A DNA stretch of 22,024 nucleotides, taken from a virus. Below are positions 14,041 through 22,024 of the stretch, in pieces; position 1 is the first letter of the stretch, and each line of letters opens with the position of its first letter. Location: IMG/VR virus record IMGVR_UViG_3300047355_000009, positions 1 through 22,024 of that record. One strand, written 5' to 3'. The notes below the pieces were generated by a model, which was given only the letters and a program-made list of their open reading frames with translations, did no database searches and was not told the origin of the DNA. The translations under genes and the position numbers were made by a program.

Positions 14041-14448
14041 TTAGTTTGTTGACTTAGTAATTGCTCCAGTTAACGTAATTGAACCAGAATAGCTAACAGG
14101 ACTTTCCATTTCAGCAGATTGCTCTAATGAAGATAAAAATCCTTCTGCTGTATAAACAGCATCGCCAGTCTCAGCAGTACCAAATACACAAGTAATCTGT
14201 GTTCTAGCTAATAAGAAATCAGCCATTTGAATTGCGTTTGATGAATCACTATAGTCTACTAATCCTTCAAATGAAATTTCACCACTTATTACACCAGCAA
14301 TTACTTCTTGGAATCCGTTTGAATCCTTTGTTGTAGCTTCTGGTAAATCATTTGATAACGACATTGAACAACTAGTTGTGTGTCCAAGAGTTACTGTTTC
14401 GATTTTCAATAATAGGTTAGTTCCATTAAATACTGATGTTGTAGCCAT
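14041..14448 (-). CDS. Major tail tube protein (TP901-1 MTP-like), copy 1
   Basis: A 135-aa beta-rich protein expected to form the stacked hexameric rings of the tail tube. The N-terminal motif VFNGTNLLLKIETVTLGHTT and the region DLPEATTKDSNGFQEVIAGV then ISGEISFEGLVDYSD are typical of the TP901-1-like tail tube family. It ends with a strand pair (ESPVSYSGSITLTGAITKS). It lies immediately before the chaperone pair and tape measure gene, the classical order. Residues 21-68 match the next gene upstream in 32 of 48 positions by my alignment, so the two are paralogues. An identical 17-base promoter-like segment lies upstream of this gene and of the gene starting at 15563. Confidence 0.88.
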   Translation of the reverse strand: MATTSVFNGTNLLLKIETVTLGHTTSCSMSLSNDLPEATTKDSNGFQEVIAGVISGEISFEGLVDYSDSSNAIQMADFLLARTQITCVFGTAETGDAVYTAEGFLSSLEQSAEMESPVSYSGSITLTGAITKSTN

Positions 14449-14471
14449 TTTTTAAATTTTATAATATTTTA

Positions 14472-14488
14472 TTTCTACAAATATACAA
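14472..14488 (-). promoter_or_regulatory. Late promoter candidate before tail tube copy 1
   Basis: Minus strand TTGTATATTTGTAGAAA, containing the TAnnTTTG box TATATTTG (14485-14478), 30 bases before the ATG at 14448. The same 17 bases occur at 15573-15589 ahead of the 110-aa gene. Exact recurrence in two short gaps argues for function. Confidence 0.55.
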
Positions 14489-14498
14489 TATTTATTTA

Positions 14499-14969
14499 TT
14501 ATGCAAGATTCCAATTGAAGTTAGCATTATTCCAAAATACATCTGTTGTATTCCAATATCTGTGACCACTTCTATCATCTTGTATGCTAAAAAAATCAGT
14601 CAATTGTATTTCTAAATCATAGCTTACAACATTTTCTGACTCAGCTATAGCCTCTACATTTACAATGTAACCAGTGCCAGTTAATGTCATTCCTAAAAAA
14701 GCCTCTTGTGTAAACACAAATTTATTTAGCTCTCTTGTAAGTACCATTGAGCTAAATTCTTCAAAACCAAATGTATCACTGTAATCTATTAAAGCAGATA
14801 CTGATATAGTGCCTGATTTAACACCAGCAATAACTTCTTGAAAACCAGCAGATGCTTTAGTTGTTGATTTAGGTAAGTCTACGTTTAAATTAAAACTAGC
14901 ACTTGTAGAATGTCCTAGCAATATTTCATTATGAAACAGCCCAAAAGATGTTCCATTGATATATGCCAT
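14499..14969 (-). CDS. Tail tube protein paralogue, copy 2
   Basis: A 156-aa protein of the same family as the neighbouring tail tube protein: it shares the start (YINGTSFGLFHNEILLGHST), then DLPKSTTKASAGFQEVIAGV and KSGTISVSALIDYSD. It differs by a C-terminal extension rich in Trp, Asn and Asp (DDRSGHRYWNTTDVFWNN and on). It may form a specialised ring, for example at the tail terminus or tube start, or decorate the tube surface through the extension. Its start codon overlaps the stop of the coiled-coil gene (TAATG), implying coupled translation. Which copy is the abundant tube protein cannot be decided from sequence; the other copy has its own promoter-like element, which favours that one. 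Confidence 0.8.
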   Translation of the reverse strand: MAYINGTSFGLFHNEILLGHSTSASFNLNVDLPKSTTKASAGFQEVIAGVKSGTISVSALIDYSDTFGFEEFSSMVLTRELNKFVFTQEAFLGMTLTGTGYIVNVEAIAESENVVSYDLEIQLTDFFSIQDDRSGHRYWNTTDVFWNNANFNWNLA

Positions 14970-15208
14970 TACTCTTTAACTTCTTCTTCTACTTCTTTGA
15001 ATGATCCATCTTTAAGGTCTACATTAATTTTTCCGTACTTTTCAACTAATTCATTTCTGAATTTTTCACTTTGTTCTTCTAAATTTTCGTAACCTTTGTG
15101 TAGTCTTTTTTGTTGTGTAGCTAATGCACCTAGATCGTGGTGTATAGCATTTTTAGTTCCTTCTAATTGTTTTAATTGATTGAACTCTTCTTCAGTTAAA
15201 TTCCCCAT
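14969..15208 (-). CDS. Small coiled-coil protein, probable virion or assembly factor
   Basis: A 79-aa protein that is almost entirely a charged helix with heptad spacing (EEEFNQLKQLEGTKNAIHHD; LATQQKRLHKGYENLEEQSE) and a Lys/Glu-rich tail (KEVEEEVKE). The family is not one I can name with certainty; similar small proteins occur beside tail genes of marine phages. Its stop overlaps the start of tail tube copy 2 by one base. A structural or assembly role is inferred from position. Confidence 0.65.
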   Translation of the reverse strand: MGNLTEEEFNQLKQLEGTKNAIHHDLGALATQQKRLHKGYENLEEQSEKFRNELVEKYGKINVDLKDGSFKEVEEEVKE

Positions 15209-15230
15209 TTTTGTTTTTGTTTATTATTAA

Positions 15231-15563
15231 TTATTCGTTGTTAGGTAATGGCAATGTCACACTTGTAGGATTTTCTAACTCAGCTATTTGTGCATCTAAA
15301 TTAGATTTTAATTCATCCATATCCATTAATGGTGTTATCCATCCTACAACTATATCAGTTGTTAAGTCAGCAAAAGGTATAAAATTACCTTCAGGTGCTG
15401 CAACTATTTGTGTACCTATGATTGTAGCTTGCTTAGTATCAGGTTCTGCTACATCATCTGATGCAGAATATCTCCAATGTACATTATAAACTACATCTGT
15501 ATTACCTTCTTCTAAAGGTCTACAATCTACTGCTGGAATGTCCCAAGAATATGTGTTTGCCAT
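15231..15563 (-). CDS. Small conserved tail-region protein
   Basis: A 110-aa protein resembling small proteins common in tail regions of marine phages: MANTYSWDIPAVDCRPLEEG, then DVVYNVHWRYSASDD, ATIIGTQIVA, FIPFADLTTDIVVGWITPLM and a C-terminal helix with LDAQIAELENP before a Pro/Leu tail. The conserved-looking elements are the early Trp and Cys, the VHWRY strand and the VVGW helix. Function is unknown; it is probably a virion or assembly protein associated with the fibre. It follows the giant fibre gene after a 32-base gap that contains a promoter-like element. Confidence 0.7.
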   Translation of the reverse strand: MANTYSWDIPAVDCRPLEEGNTDVVYNVHWRYSASDDVAEPDTKQATIIGTQIVAAPEGNFIPFADLTTDIVVGWITPLMDMDELKSNLDAQIAELENPTSVTLPLPNNE

Positions 15564-15572
15564 AATTATTAT

Positions 15573-15589
15573 TTTCTACAAATATACAA
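15573..15589 (-). promoter_or_regulatory. Late promoter candidate after the fibre gene
   Basis: Minus strand TTGTATATTTGTAGAAA with the TAnnTTTG box TATATTTG at 15586-15579, 16 bases before the ATG at 15563. It is identical over 17 bases to the segment at 14472-14488. The gap has no terminator hairpin, so transcription from the fibre gene probably also continues through. Confidence 0.5.
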
Positions 15590-15595
15590 ATTTAT

Positions 15596-18500
15596 TTAAT
15601 TATTTATTTGTTTTTTTAGTTCATCTATTTGTTCTTGTTGTTCTTGCATTGCTTTAATAAGCATTGGCACTAACACAGAGTATTTAACAGATTTGTAAAC
15701 CCCACCTTCTTCGCCATTTACATCTGGTTGTTTATCTTCTTTAACTAAACCAGGAAAAACTTCTTCAACTTCTTGTGCTATTAAACCAATTTGTTTTAAG
15801 TCATCGCCTATTAGATTGAAATTTTTAACTTTTAACTTTTTAATGTCTTCTAGTTTAGGTGTTGCATCAGTTATATTTTCTTTTAATCTAATATCTGATA
15901 TTTGACCATAAGAATTATTTTTGTTTCTTACATCGCCATCACGTTCTATAATTAAAGTATTTGTTTGACCACCTGAACCATCACCAGCTTCACAAACTAA
16001 ATTATACCAAGCGTCTGTAGAGTTATAAGCTTTAGTTGCATATATAAGCATTTGAGAAACCGAAGTGCTTGGATGTGCTTCTAGTTTAAAAGGAACACCA
16101 TTACTAGCTATTGCTCTTAAATGTAATGTAGCACTAGGGTTTGGTTGGTTTATTCCTACTTCTCCGTTAGACTCAATTATCATTCGTGTGTTTGCACCAG
16201 TAGCAAAAGCTAGTTTATCACTAGAATCTCTAAATATACCAGTATCTGTGTCATTTGCAAAAGAAATACCAGGCGCACCTTTGTTGCCATCTACTGCATA
16301 TATTATACCTCCAAACGTAGATGTAGTATCAGCGTTAAGAGTTAGCGCAACACCTTGTTGATCTACTAAAAATCTTAAATAACCATTACTAGAATTACTA
16401 GCAGCTATTGTGTTTACGCCAGCGTTTGTTAGATTTATACTACCGCTTGTGTTTATTGACCCTGCAAAAGTTGTGTCACCTCCAGTAGTCATAACCATTA
16501 TATCAGAAGAACTATGTCTTATACTAAATTTATGTGAGTGTGTTGCATATGGATATCTAACTAACGTCCATTGACCATAACCAGTGCCACTTGTTCCGCT
16601 AACAGCACCAAGAACTAAACTTGAATAATCATTAGATGTACTTGGAAACATTCTAATGTTTTCATTGTAACTCTGACCATTAGATATTTGAACCGTGCTT
16701 GTACTTATATCACCTGAAAAAGTTGCATTACCTGTAAAATTTGTGGGTTTAAAAAAATCTAGGCTACTTACATCTCCTGCCGCACTACTTGCATTAGCAC
16801 GCATCCATATGTCGTGACTTAAAGTGCCAGATCCATTATTTGTTTCTTTAGAAAATGTTAAATCATAACCACCAGCAGCAATTCCGTGTCTTGCTCCAGA
16901 TATATCATTTACAATCAAGCCTCCACCTCTGTCTCCTGTACCAGCCAGTAGATAATCTTTTGATGTAGGAAAGCCACCAGATGCTGCGTTTTCTATTGAA
17001 TTGAAAGTTGCACCTTTAACATCTCCTGCAAAAGTTGAGTTTCCAGAACCCTCAATAGTTAAAGCTGTTGTATCTAAAATAGCTGAATTACTAACTCTAA
17101 AATTAATAGTTGCTCCAACTGTAGTATGGTCAATAAACGCTGTACCTGTAGAATTAAATCTAAGTACATTTTCAGCAAATATTGAATTACTAGTTCCTAC
17201 TGTAACTTGTCCACTTATGTCAGCATTTCCTGCAAAAGTTGCGTTTGTTCCAATAGTTGCTAAAGTTGTTGTAAATGAAGATTGAGCAGTTGATAAATTC
17301 CAAGCAGTAGGTCTCAATAAAACTTCTCCACTTGAATTTGTGCCAAGAACAGCAGATGTTCCTGATGATTTATAATAAGTTGCAGCAGTTACTGTTCCTC
17401 CAAAAGTTGCGCCATCAGCAGCTTTGAAATATCCTGTAGTAGAAAAACCAAATACATTTGTGAATCCAGACCCATTATAATAGAAGTAATCTAAACCATT
17501 ATTACCACCAAAATCATTGCTATTAGATACTCTTTTAGATATATGCCAAAACACATTTGAACTACTAACGTTAGAGCCTAAATTTAAATTAGCGTAACCA
17601 TCGCCATCGTGCATAGCACCAATCGTTGCTTGATTACTACCACCTGCTGTTGTTAAAATACCATAATTTCCATAACCAGCACTACCATTATCTCCAGTAG
17701 AAGTTACTTGTAGTTGTGCCGAAACACTTGTTGTATTAATACCAACTTTTCCGTTAGAGTTTAATATCATAGTTGGATATGGCGTTACAAAATCACCAGC
17801 ATTTCCTGTCACAAACCTATTAAAAGTTATTTTACCGTCTTGCATATACATCTGCGTAGCATAACCATTACTTCTTAATTTCCAACCACCATTATAATAT
17901 AAATTTTCTGCGTACCAACTATTGTTAACAGCATAAGATTGCATTTCTAATCCACCAGCTCTTATGCTCGAGTTTGATTGTGATGCAACAACTTCTAAAT
18001 GAGTAGTAGGATTTGTTAATCCAATCCCCACATTTCCGCCAATAGGGTTTAAGGCTAAATTATATTGAGCTAAACTTGTGTCTACTACATATGCAGATTG
18101 AATATATGAAGTATAAGGCGAACTAGCAATAGTACCAAACATAGTACCATTACCACCACCACCTTGTACTTTTAAATTTGCAGTTGTTTCGTCTATAGTA
18201 TCATTTGAACCGCCTAATATATGTAATGGAGCTGTTGGTCCAGTAGTCCCAATCCCGACTCTGCCAGACGGTACTATAAAGTTTGTACTAGCGTTTAAAG
18301 TAATAACACCAGCAGTGTAACCTGCTAGTGTATCTGCATATAAAACGCCAGTACCTCTCACATAAACATTTCCATTAACGTCTAATGGAGCTCCAGGACT
18401 AGTCGTCCCAATACCCACTCGACCTAAACTATCAATACGCATTCTTTCTGTTGTAGTAGTATCTCCAGTAAAAAAACTTATATTTGCATCTGTTGTTCTT

Positions 18501-21500
18501 CCTGCTTGTATGGAAACATCACCACCTGCACCTGTATATTCATTACCATAAAAAGCAATTAAACCACCTCTGCCTGCCGAAGCATCACCACCACCAGAAA
18601 TAAATAATCTTTCATTATCAGAAGCATCAGAAGTATTGCTACCTATAAAATTATAAGATAAAGAAGAAGATAATAAGATTCTTCCTGAACTGTCTATACG
18701 CATTCTTTCGTTATTGCCATTAGTTCCAAACCTCATAGCGTCAACATCGTGAAGATATTGTATCCAACCAGCTTGTACACTTTGAGGGTCAGCAAATGCT
18801 ATAGTGGCTGCCGCATCATTAGGTGTTGCAAATGTTAAACCTAAATTAGTATTATGTTCAAAAACTATATCATCTGCGTTTGACCAGATAGATGTAACGC
18901 CTGAATCATTACCACCAACTTGTAGTTTTGTAGCTGTGTCGATTTTCGGTTGACCACCTATTAAAACAGCTCCTGAACTATCAATACGCATTCTTTCACT
19001 TAAAGTAGCTGCACTATCTGCCGCTGCTGAAGCACTAGTATAAAATACAAAATTTCCTAAAGCATCAAAATCTAATAAAGAACCTGCTCCTGTTGTTCTG
19101 TTTTTCCAACCACTATTGTAATAAAGATTATTACCTATATCTAAAGCACCTAAAGAGCCTCCTAGAAGAACTCCTTCAGAGCCAATAAAAAGTTGCGGAT
19201 GCACATTTGTTGTTGGTGGTGTAGTACCAACCCCAATCGAACCTGAACTATCAATACGCATTCTTTCTGAAGAATTTGTATAAAGAGCAACATACGCTCC
19301 ACTTCCTGTTTCTGTTGCTGAACCAATAGCTAAACTACCTCCGCCAATTCTATAAAGAAAAGGAGAATCTTGATTTGTTGGAAAAGCACCTGATCTTAAT
19401 AATAAAGTTCCTGCTGAGGTAATACGCATTCTTTCTGTAGCACTCGTTCTGAAAATATAATCTAAAGCATTAAAATTAATTCTTCTATATGCAGTTTGTC
19501 CTCTATCATAAGATAATACAACAACCTGTTCAGAAGTATCATTTGGAGCAATTTCTAATCCTGTTCCATTACTATCACATACTGCAAGTTTGTTTGAAGG
19601 CGAAGTCGTCCCGATCCCGACGTTGCCGCCAGCTTGTATAATTATTCTTTGAAGATTACTAGTACGAAAATTCATATCACCTGCTTCTCTATTTATAAGA
19701 TAAGAAGATGTACCATATTGTAATAATTCGAAACCATCTGCTGCCGCAGCACCCGTAGTTGTATCAGTTAATTTTAAAACCGCTCCTACGCCTGATGCTG
19801 CGTTTATTTGTAAAACTTTATTATAAGAAGCATTTGTTACTGGACTAGTCGTTCCGATCCCGACGTTGCCGCTATTGTCCATTACCATAACATCAAGTCC
19901 ATTTCTGCCAATAAATAATTTACCTGCAGAACCTACGTTTGTTATGTTCCAAGTTCTATTTGTGTATGTAGTATCTGCTGTATCTAATATAATAGTGGGT
20001 CTGTTCGCCGCTTGTAAACCTATAAGAACATTATTAACTGTATCTGAAGCCCCACTAACAATTGTGCTTGTGATAACTTCTAAGTTACCATCAGGACTAG
20101 TCGTCCCGATCCCTACGTTGCCAGAACTGTCTAGGCGCATTCTTTCTACTGAGTCAGCCGATCCAGTTCCTGAGCCGTGAGTAAAGAAAGCTAATCCTTG
20201 TCTATCCCCGTCAGTTGATGCCGATGACATAACCCCAGATATTGCCGCGCGACCTGATGATGCACCTCCGAAAGAAATACCTGCCGAATATGAGCCAGCT
20301 CCTCCGTTTGCATTTGCTCTTAAATCTATTCCTCCTAAAGATTGCCCTGAACTAGATATTGAGTACGCAGCTCCTGTAACAACTAACTTACCGGTATTAG
20401 GATTAGTCGTACCGACACCAACGTTGCCGCTTGAATCAATACGCATTCTTTCTATGTTACTCGTATTAAATAATATATTTCCTGCAAATTCATTATCAAA
20501 TTGAATATCTCCACCTGTACTATTTCTTAATAAAATACTACCAGTTGATGTATTTCTTAAATATGAATTTCCAACACTATTATCAATAAATAAATGACTA
20601 CCATCGTGTTTTATTTGTGCGTCATTACCAGTACCTAGTTTTAACTTAAAAGAATCAGGAAACACAACACCATTTGTCCCTGTCATTGTACCACCAGCAA
20701 GTGGTAAGTAAGGACCAGGATCTCCACCTGGTGTAGATAAAGTTTTAACTACATTACCTGAAGCGTCTGTACCTAGTAAATAAGTTGGAGTACCTGTTTT
20801 GTTTGTGCCATCGTAAGTGTTGAATCTTATACTTCCATTATTTGCAATGTTCATTACGTGTGTGCCCCCTTGTGTTGACAAATTAGTTGAATTTGTATAA
20901 AATTTTATTTGTGTCGCTGCATTAATTTCATAAGGACCACCGCCTATATACACTACATTAGTAGTGGAGTTTGCGAAAGAGCCTATTAAAGCCACACCTG
21001 CTGACCCTGCTCCATTGCCAGAGCCTGATGCTTGGTTATAATGAGTGCCTGCTAAAAAGCTCCATTTACTAGTTCCACTTCCGCCCTGGCCTAACAGCAT
21101 TGAACCGCCATTAACGTTACCAGGGTAAGCAACTTGCAGCTTTGACTGAGGGCTAGTTACCCCGATCCCGACTTTGCCGTCAGACGTGATAATCATTCTG
21201 TTATCTCCATTGGTGTAGAAATATAAATCTTTGAAAATATTATAAATTGATGCTAAAACAGTTGCCTGTGTTGAATTCCAAAAAGTTATTTGACTTTCAC
21301 TATTAGAGCCAGCGTCACGCCCAACTAAATCTAAACCATAAGCACTTGAAGGTGTTTTAATTTGTAATTTAGAATAACTTACGTTTGGTGTTAATCCAAT
21401 ACCGACGTTGCCCGCGGAATCAATACGCATTCTTTCAGAATTACCATTAGTTCTGAATTCTAGGTGATTATCACTATGTTGATAAACTATACCTCCTGTG

Positions 21501-22024
21501 TATGGAGCTTGGGCATCTCCAAAATAAACGCTTGAGTATGTAGTACCTAAAATCCCTATAGAAGATTCATTAGATTGTTCAACTATTAACGTACCGTATA
21601 CAGAAGAAGGACTTATACTTGAATGCTGGACGTGTAGTTTTGTTTGAGGACTAGTCGTACCAATCCCGACTCTTAAATTAGGGTCTAGAGTCATAAGCAC
21701 TTGTTCGCTACTTCCTGTTGGATTACCACCACCTCTATAAAAATGAAATTTGTTAGCGTCAGTCGATCCTCTTGAACTTAATGACCAATAAGCACCTGTC
21801 CAACTTGTTTGGTTTGCAGCAGCAGTATGACCAAATAACATATCTGATGGATATGATGCTCCATTAGCATCTAGTCTTATTGTAGCTCTATTAGTTATAG
21901 ACCAATTTCTACCTGCCCTAACGCCAAATACATCTAATGGAGCTGTTGGACTAGTAGTCCCAATTCCGATTTTTTCTGTAAAAGTTGCATTTCCAGAGCT
22001 GTCTATTTGCATAACGTTTGTTCC
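15596..22024 (-). CDS. Giant repetitive tail fibre with S74 chaperone (N-terminus off window)
   Basis: The frame is open to the right edge, with at least 2142 residues visible; the first in-window ATG (22012) is probably internal because GTNV precedes it in frame. Most of the protein repeats a module of the form ERMRIDSSGNVGIGTTSPxxxL: I count about eight ERMRI/L boxes and over ten GxGxTxP-like boxes with variable segments between, suggesting a long trimeric beta-structured fibre. The last 100 residues, from SDIRLKENI (Ser codon 15898-15896), form a peptidase S74 / endosialidase chaperone domain, with GLIAQEVEEVFP and a terminal coiled coil (KAMQEQQEQIDELKKQI). That domain folds the trimer and is usually cut off at the Ser-Asp site. 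The fibre should bind the host surface. It lies upstream of the tail tube genes, an unusual place. Confidence 0.9.
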   Translation of the reverse strand, partial: GTNVMQIDSSGNATFTEKIGIGTTSPTAPLDVFGVRAGRNWSITNRATIRLDANGASYPSDMLFGHTAAANQTSWTGAYWSLSSRGSTDANKFHFYRGGGNPTGSSEQVLMTLDPNLRVGIGTTSPQTKLHVQHSSISPSSVYGTLIVEQSNESSIGILGTTYSSVYFGDAQAPYTGGIVYQHSDNHLEFRTNGNSERMRIDSAGNVGIGLTPNVSYSKLQIKTPSSAYGLDLVGRDAGSNSESQITFWNSTQATVLASIYNIFKDLYFYTNGDNRMIITSDGKVGIGVTSPQSKLQVAYPGNVNGGSMLLGQGGSGTSKWSFLAGTHYNQASGSGNGAGSAGVALIGSFANSTTNVVYIGGGPYEINAATQIKFYTNSTNLSTQGGTHVMNIANNGSIRFNTYDGTNKTGTPTYLLGTDASGNVVKTLSTPGGDPGPYLPLAGGTMTGTNGVVFPDSFKLKLGTGNDAQIKHDGSHLFIDNSVGNSYLRNTSTGSILLRNSTGGDIQFDNEFAGNILFNTSNIERMRIDSSGNVGVGTTNPNTGKLVVTGAAYSISSSGQSLGGIDLRANANGGAGSYSAGISFGGASSGRAAISGVMSSASTDGDRQGLAFFTHGSGTGSADSVERMRLDSSGNVGIGTTSPDGNLEVITSTIVSGASDTVNNVLIGLQAANRPTIILDTADTTYTNRTWNITNVGSAGKLFIGRNGLDVMVMDNSGNVGIGTTSPVTNASYNKVLQINAASGVGAVLKLTDTTTGAAAADGFELLQYGTSSYLINREAGDMNFRTSNLQRIIIQAGGNVGIGTTSPSNKLAVCDSNGTGLEIAPNDTSEQVVVLSYDRGQTAYRRINFNALDYIFRTSATERMRITSAGTLLLRSGAFPTNQDSPFLYRIGGGSLAIGSATETGSGAYVALYTNSSERMRIDSSGSIGVGTTPPTTNVHPQLFIGSEGVLLGGSLGALDIGNNLYYNSGWKNRTTGAGSLLDFDALGNFVFYTSASAAADSAATLSERMRIDSSGAVLIGGQPKIDTATKLQVGGNDSGVTSIWSNADDIVFEHNTNLGLTFATPNDAAATIAFADPQSVQAGWIQYLHDVDAMRFGTNGNNERMRIDSSGRILLSSSLSYNFIGSNTSDASDNERLFISGGGDASAGRGGLIAFYGNEYTGAGGDVSIQAGRTTDANISFFTGDTTTTERMRIDSLGRVGIGTTSPGAPLDVNGNVYVRGTGVLYADTLAGYTAGVITLNASTNFIVPSGRVGIGTTGPTAPLHILGGSNDTIDETTANLKVQGGGGNGTMFGTIASSPYTSYIQSAYVVDTSLAQYNLALNPIGGNVGIGLTNPTTHLEVVASQSNSSIRAGGLEMQSYAVNNSWYAENLYYNGGWKLRSNGYATQMYMQDGKITFNRFVTGNAGDFVTPYPTMILNSNGKVGINTTSVSAQLQVTSTGDNGSAGYGNYGILTTAGGSNQATIGAMHDGDGYANLNLGSNVSSSNVFWHISKRVSNSNDFGGNNGLDYFYYNGSGFTNVFGFSTTGYFKAADGATFGGTVTAATYYKSSGTSAVLGTNSSGEVLLRPTAWNLSTAQSSFTTTLATIGTNATFAGNADISGQVTVGTSNSIFAENVLRFNSTGTAFIDHTTVGATINFRVSNSAILDTTALTIEGSGNSTFAGDVKGATFNSIENAASGGFPTSKDYLLAGTGDRGGGLIVNDISGARHGIAAGGYDLTFSKETNNGSGTLSHDIWMRANASSAAGDVSSLDFFKPTNFTGNATFSGDISTSTVQISNGQSYNENIRMFPSTSNDYSSLVLGAVSGTSGTGYGQWTLVRYPYATHSHKFSIRHSSSDIMVMTTGGDTTFAGSINTSGSINLTNAGVNTIAASNSSNGYLRFLVDQQGVALTLNADTTSTFGGIIYAVDGNKGAPGISFANDTDTGIFRDSSDKLAFATGANTRMIIESNGEVGINQPNPSATLHLRAIASNGVPFKLEAHPSTSVSQMLIYATKAYNSTDAWYNLVCEAGDGSGGQTNTLIIERDGDVRNKNNSYGQISDIRLKENITDATPKLEDIKKLKVKNFNLIGDDLKQIGLIAQEVEEVFPGLVKEDKQPDVNGEEGGVYKSVKYSVLVPMLIKAMQEQQEQIDELKKQINN
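18436..21436 (-). repeat. Dispersed DNA repeats in the fibre gene (ERMRI and GIGTTSP boxes)
   Basis: The plus-strand 13-mer TACGCATTCTTTC (ERMRI box) recurs at 18436, 18697, 18985, 19255, 19423, 20440 and 21424, with a variant starting GG at 20134. A second box encoding GIGTTSP (plus strand ACTAGTCGTCCCGATCCC-like) recurs near 18399, 19846, 20095, 21650 and 21949. The boxes are better conserved at DNA level than the code requires and are locally richer in G+C than the surrounding sequence, so they could serve as recombination sites between modules. Confidence 0.75.

Noticed and set aside
15211-15489. Plus-strand open frame of 92 codons spanning a gene junction
   Set aside because: It is the antisense shadow of the 110-aa tail-region gene, whose minus-strand protein has the composition and context of a real gene.
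18436-21436. CRISPR-like array because of the regularly recurring boxes
   Set aside because: The repeats are short, unevenly spaced, lie in one long open reading frame and encode a known fibre motif; no cas genes are present.

Overview
The window is part of a double-stranded DNA tailed-phage genome with siphovirus-type tail genes, almost certainly infecting a member of the Bacteroidota (most likely Flavobacteriia). The host inference rests on very high AT content, start codons preceded by A/T-rich leaders rather than Shine-Dalgarno sequences, TAnnTTTG-like promoter boxes in several intergenic gaps, and proteins of the type seen in flavobacterial phages. All genes lie on the minus strand, so transcription runs from high to low coordinates. 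Both ends are open: the tail fibre lacks its N-terminus at the right edge and the large terminase lacks its C-terminus at the left edge.

Late tail block (22024 to 8892, in transcription order): a giant repetitive tail fibre with a C-terminal S74 self-cleaving chaperone; two small virion-associated proteins; two paralogous tail tube proteins in tandem; a tail assembly chaperone pair (G/GT) joined by a clear -1 programmed frameshift at A AAA AAG; a TP901-type tape measure protein; and a 671-aa tail-tip protein with a probable jelly-roll module. The block ends in a Rho-independent terminator at about 8825-8860.

Recombination block (8773 to 7754): a small helix-turn-helix protein, a probable single-strand annealing protein and an SSB-like protein with an acidic LPF tail, closed by a second terminator (about 7707-7737).

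Replication and packaging block (7633 to 1): two tiny genes (51 aa, and a 27-aa membrane peptide), a dNTP pyrophosphohydrolase-like protein, a coiled-coil protein, an exonuclease VIII/RecE-like nuclease, a stand-alone DnaA domain IV protein, a VRR-NUC nuclease, a winged-helix replication protein with a candidate origin inside its gene, a PD-(D/E)XK-like protein, a primase-helicase fusion, a compact cytosine-5 methyltransferase, then small and large terminase. Overlapping or closely spaced genes suggest one polycistronic unit.

Together the genes provide DNA replication initiation and unwinding, annealing-type recombination, nucleotide pool control, DNA methylation, packaging and tail construction. 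No integrase, lysis gene, DNA polymerase, portal or capsid gene is visible here; these may lie outside the window. The strongest unusual signals are the frameshift site, the tandem tail tubes, a 19-bp element shared by the two early transcription units, and the iteron-like origin candidate.
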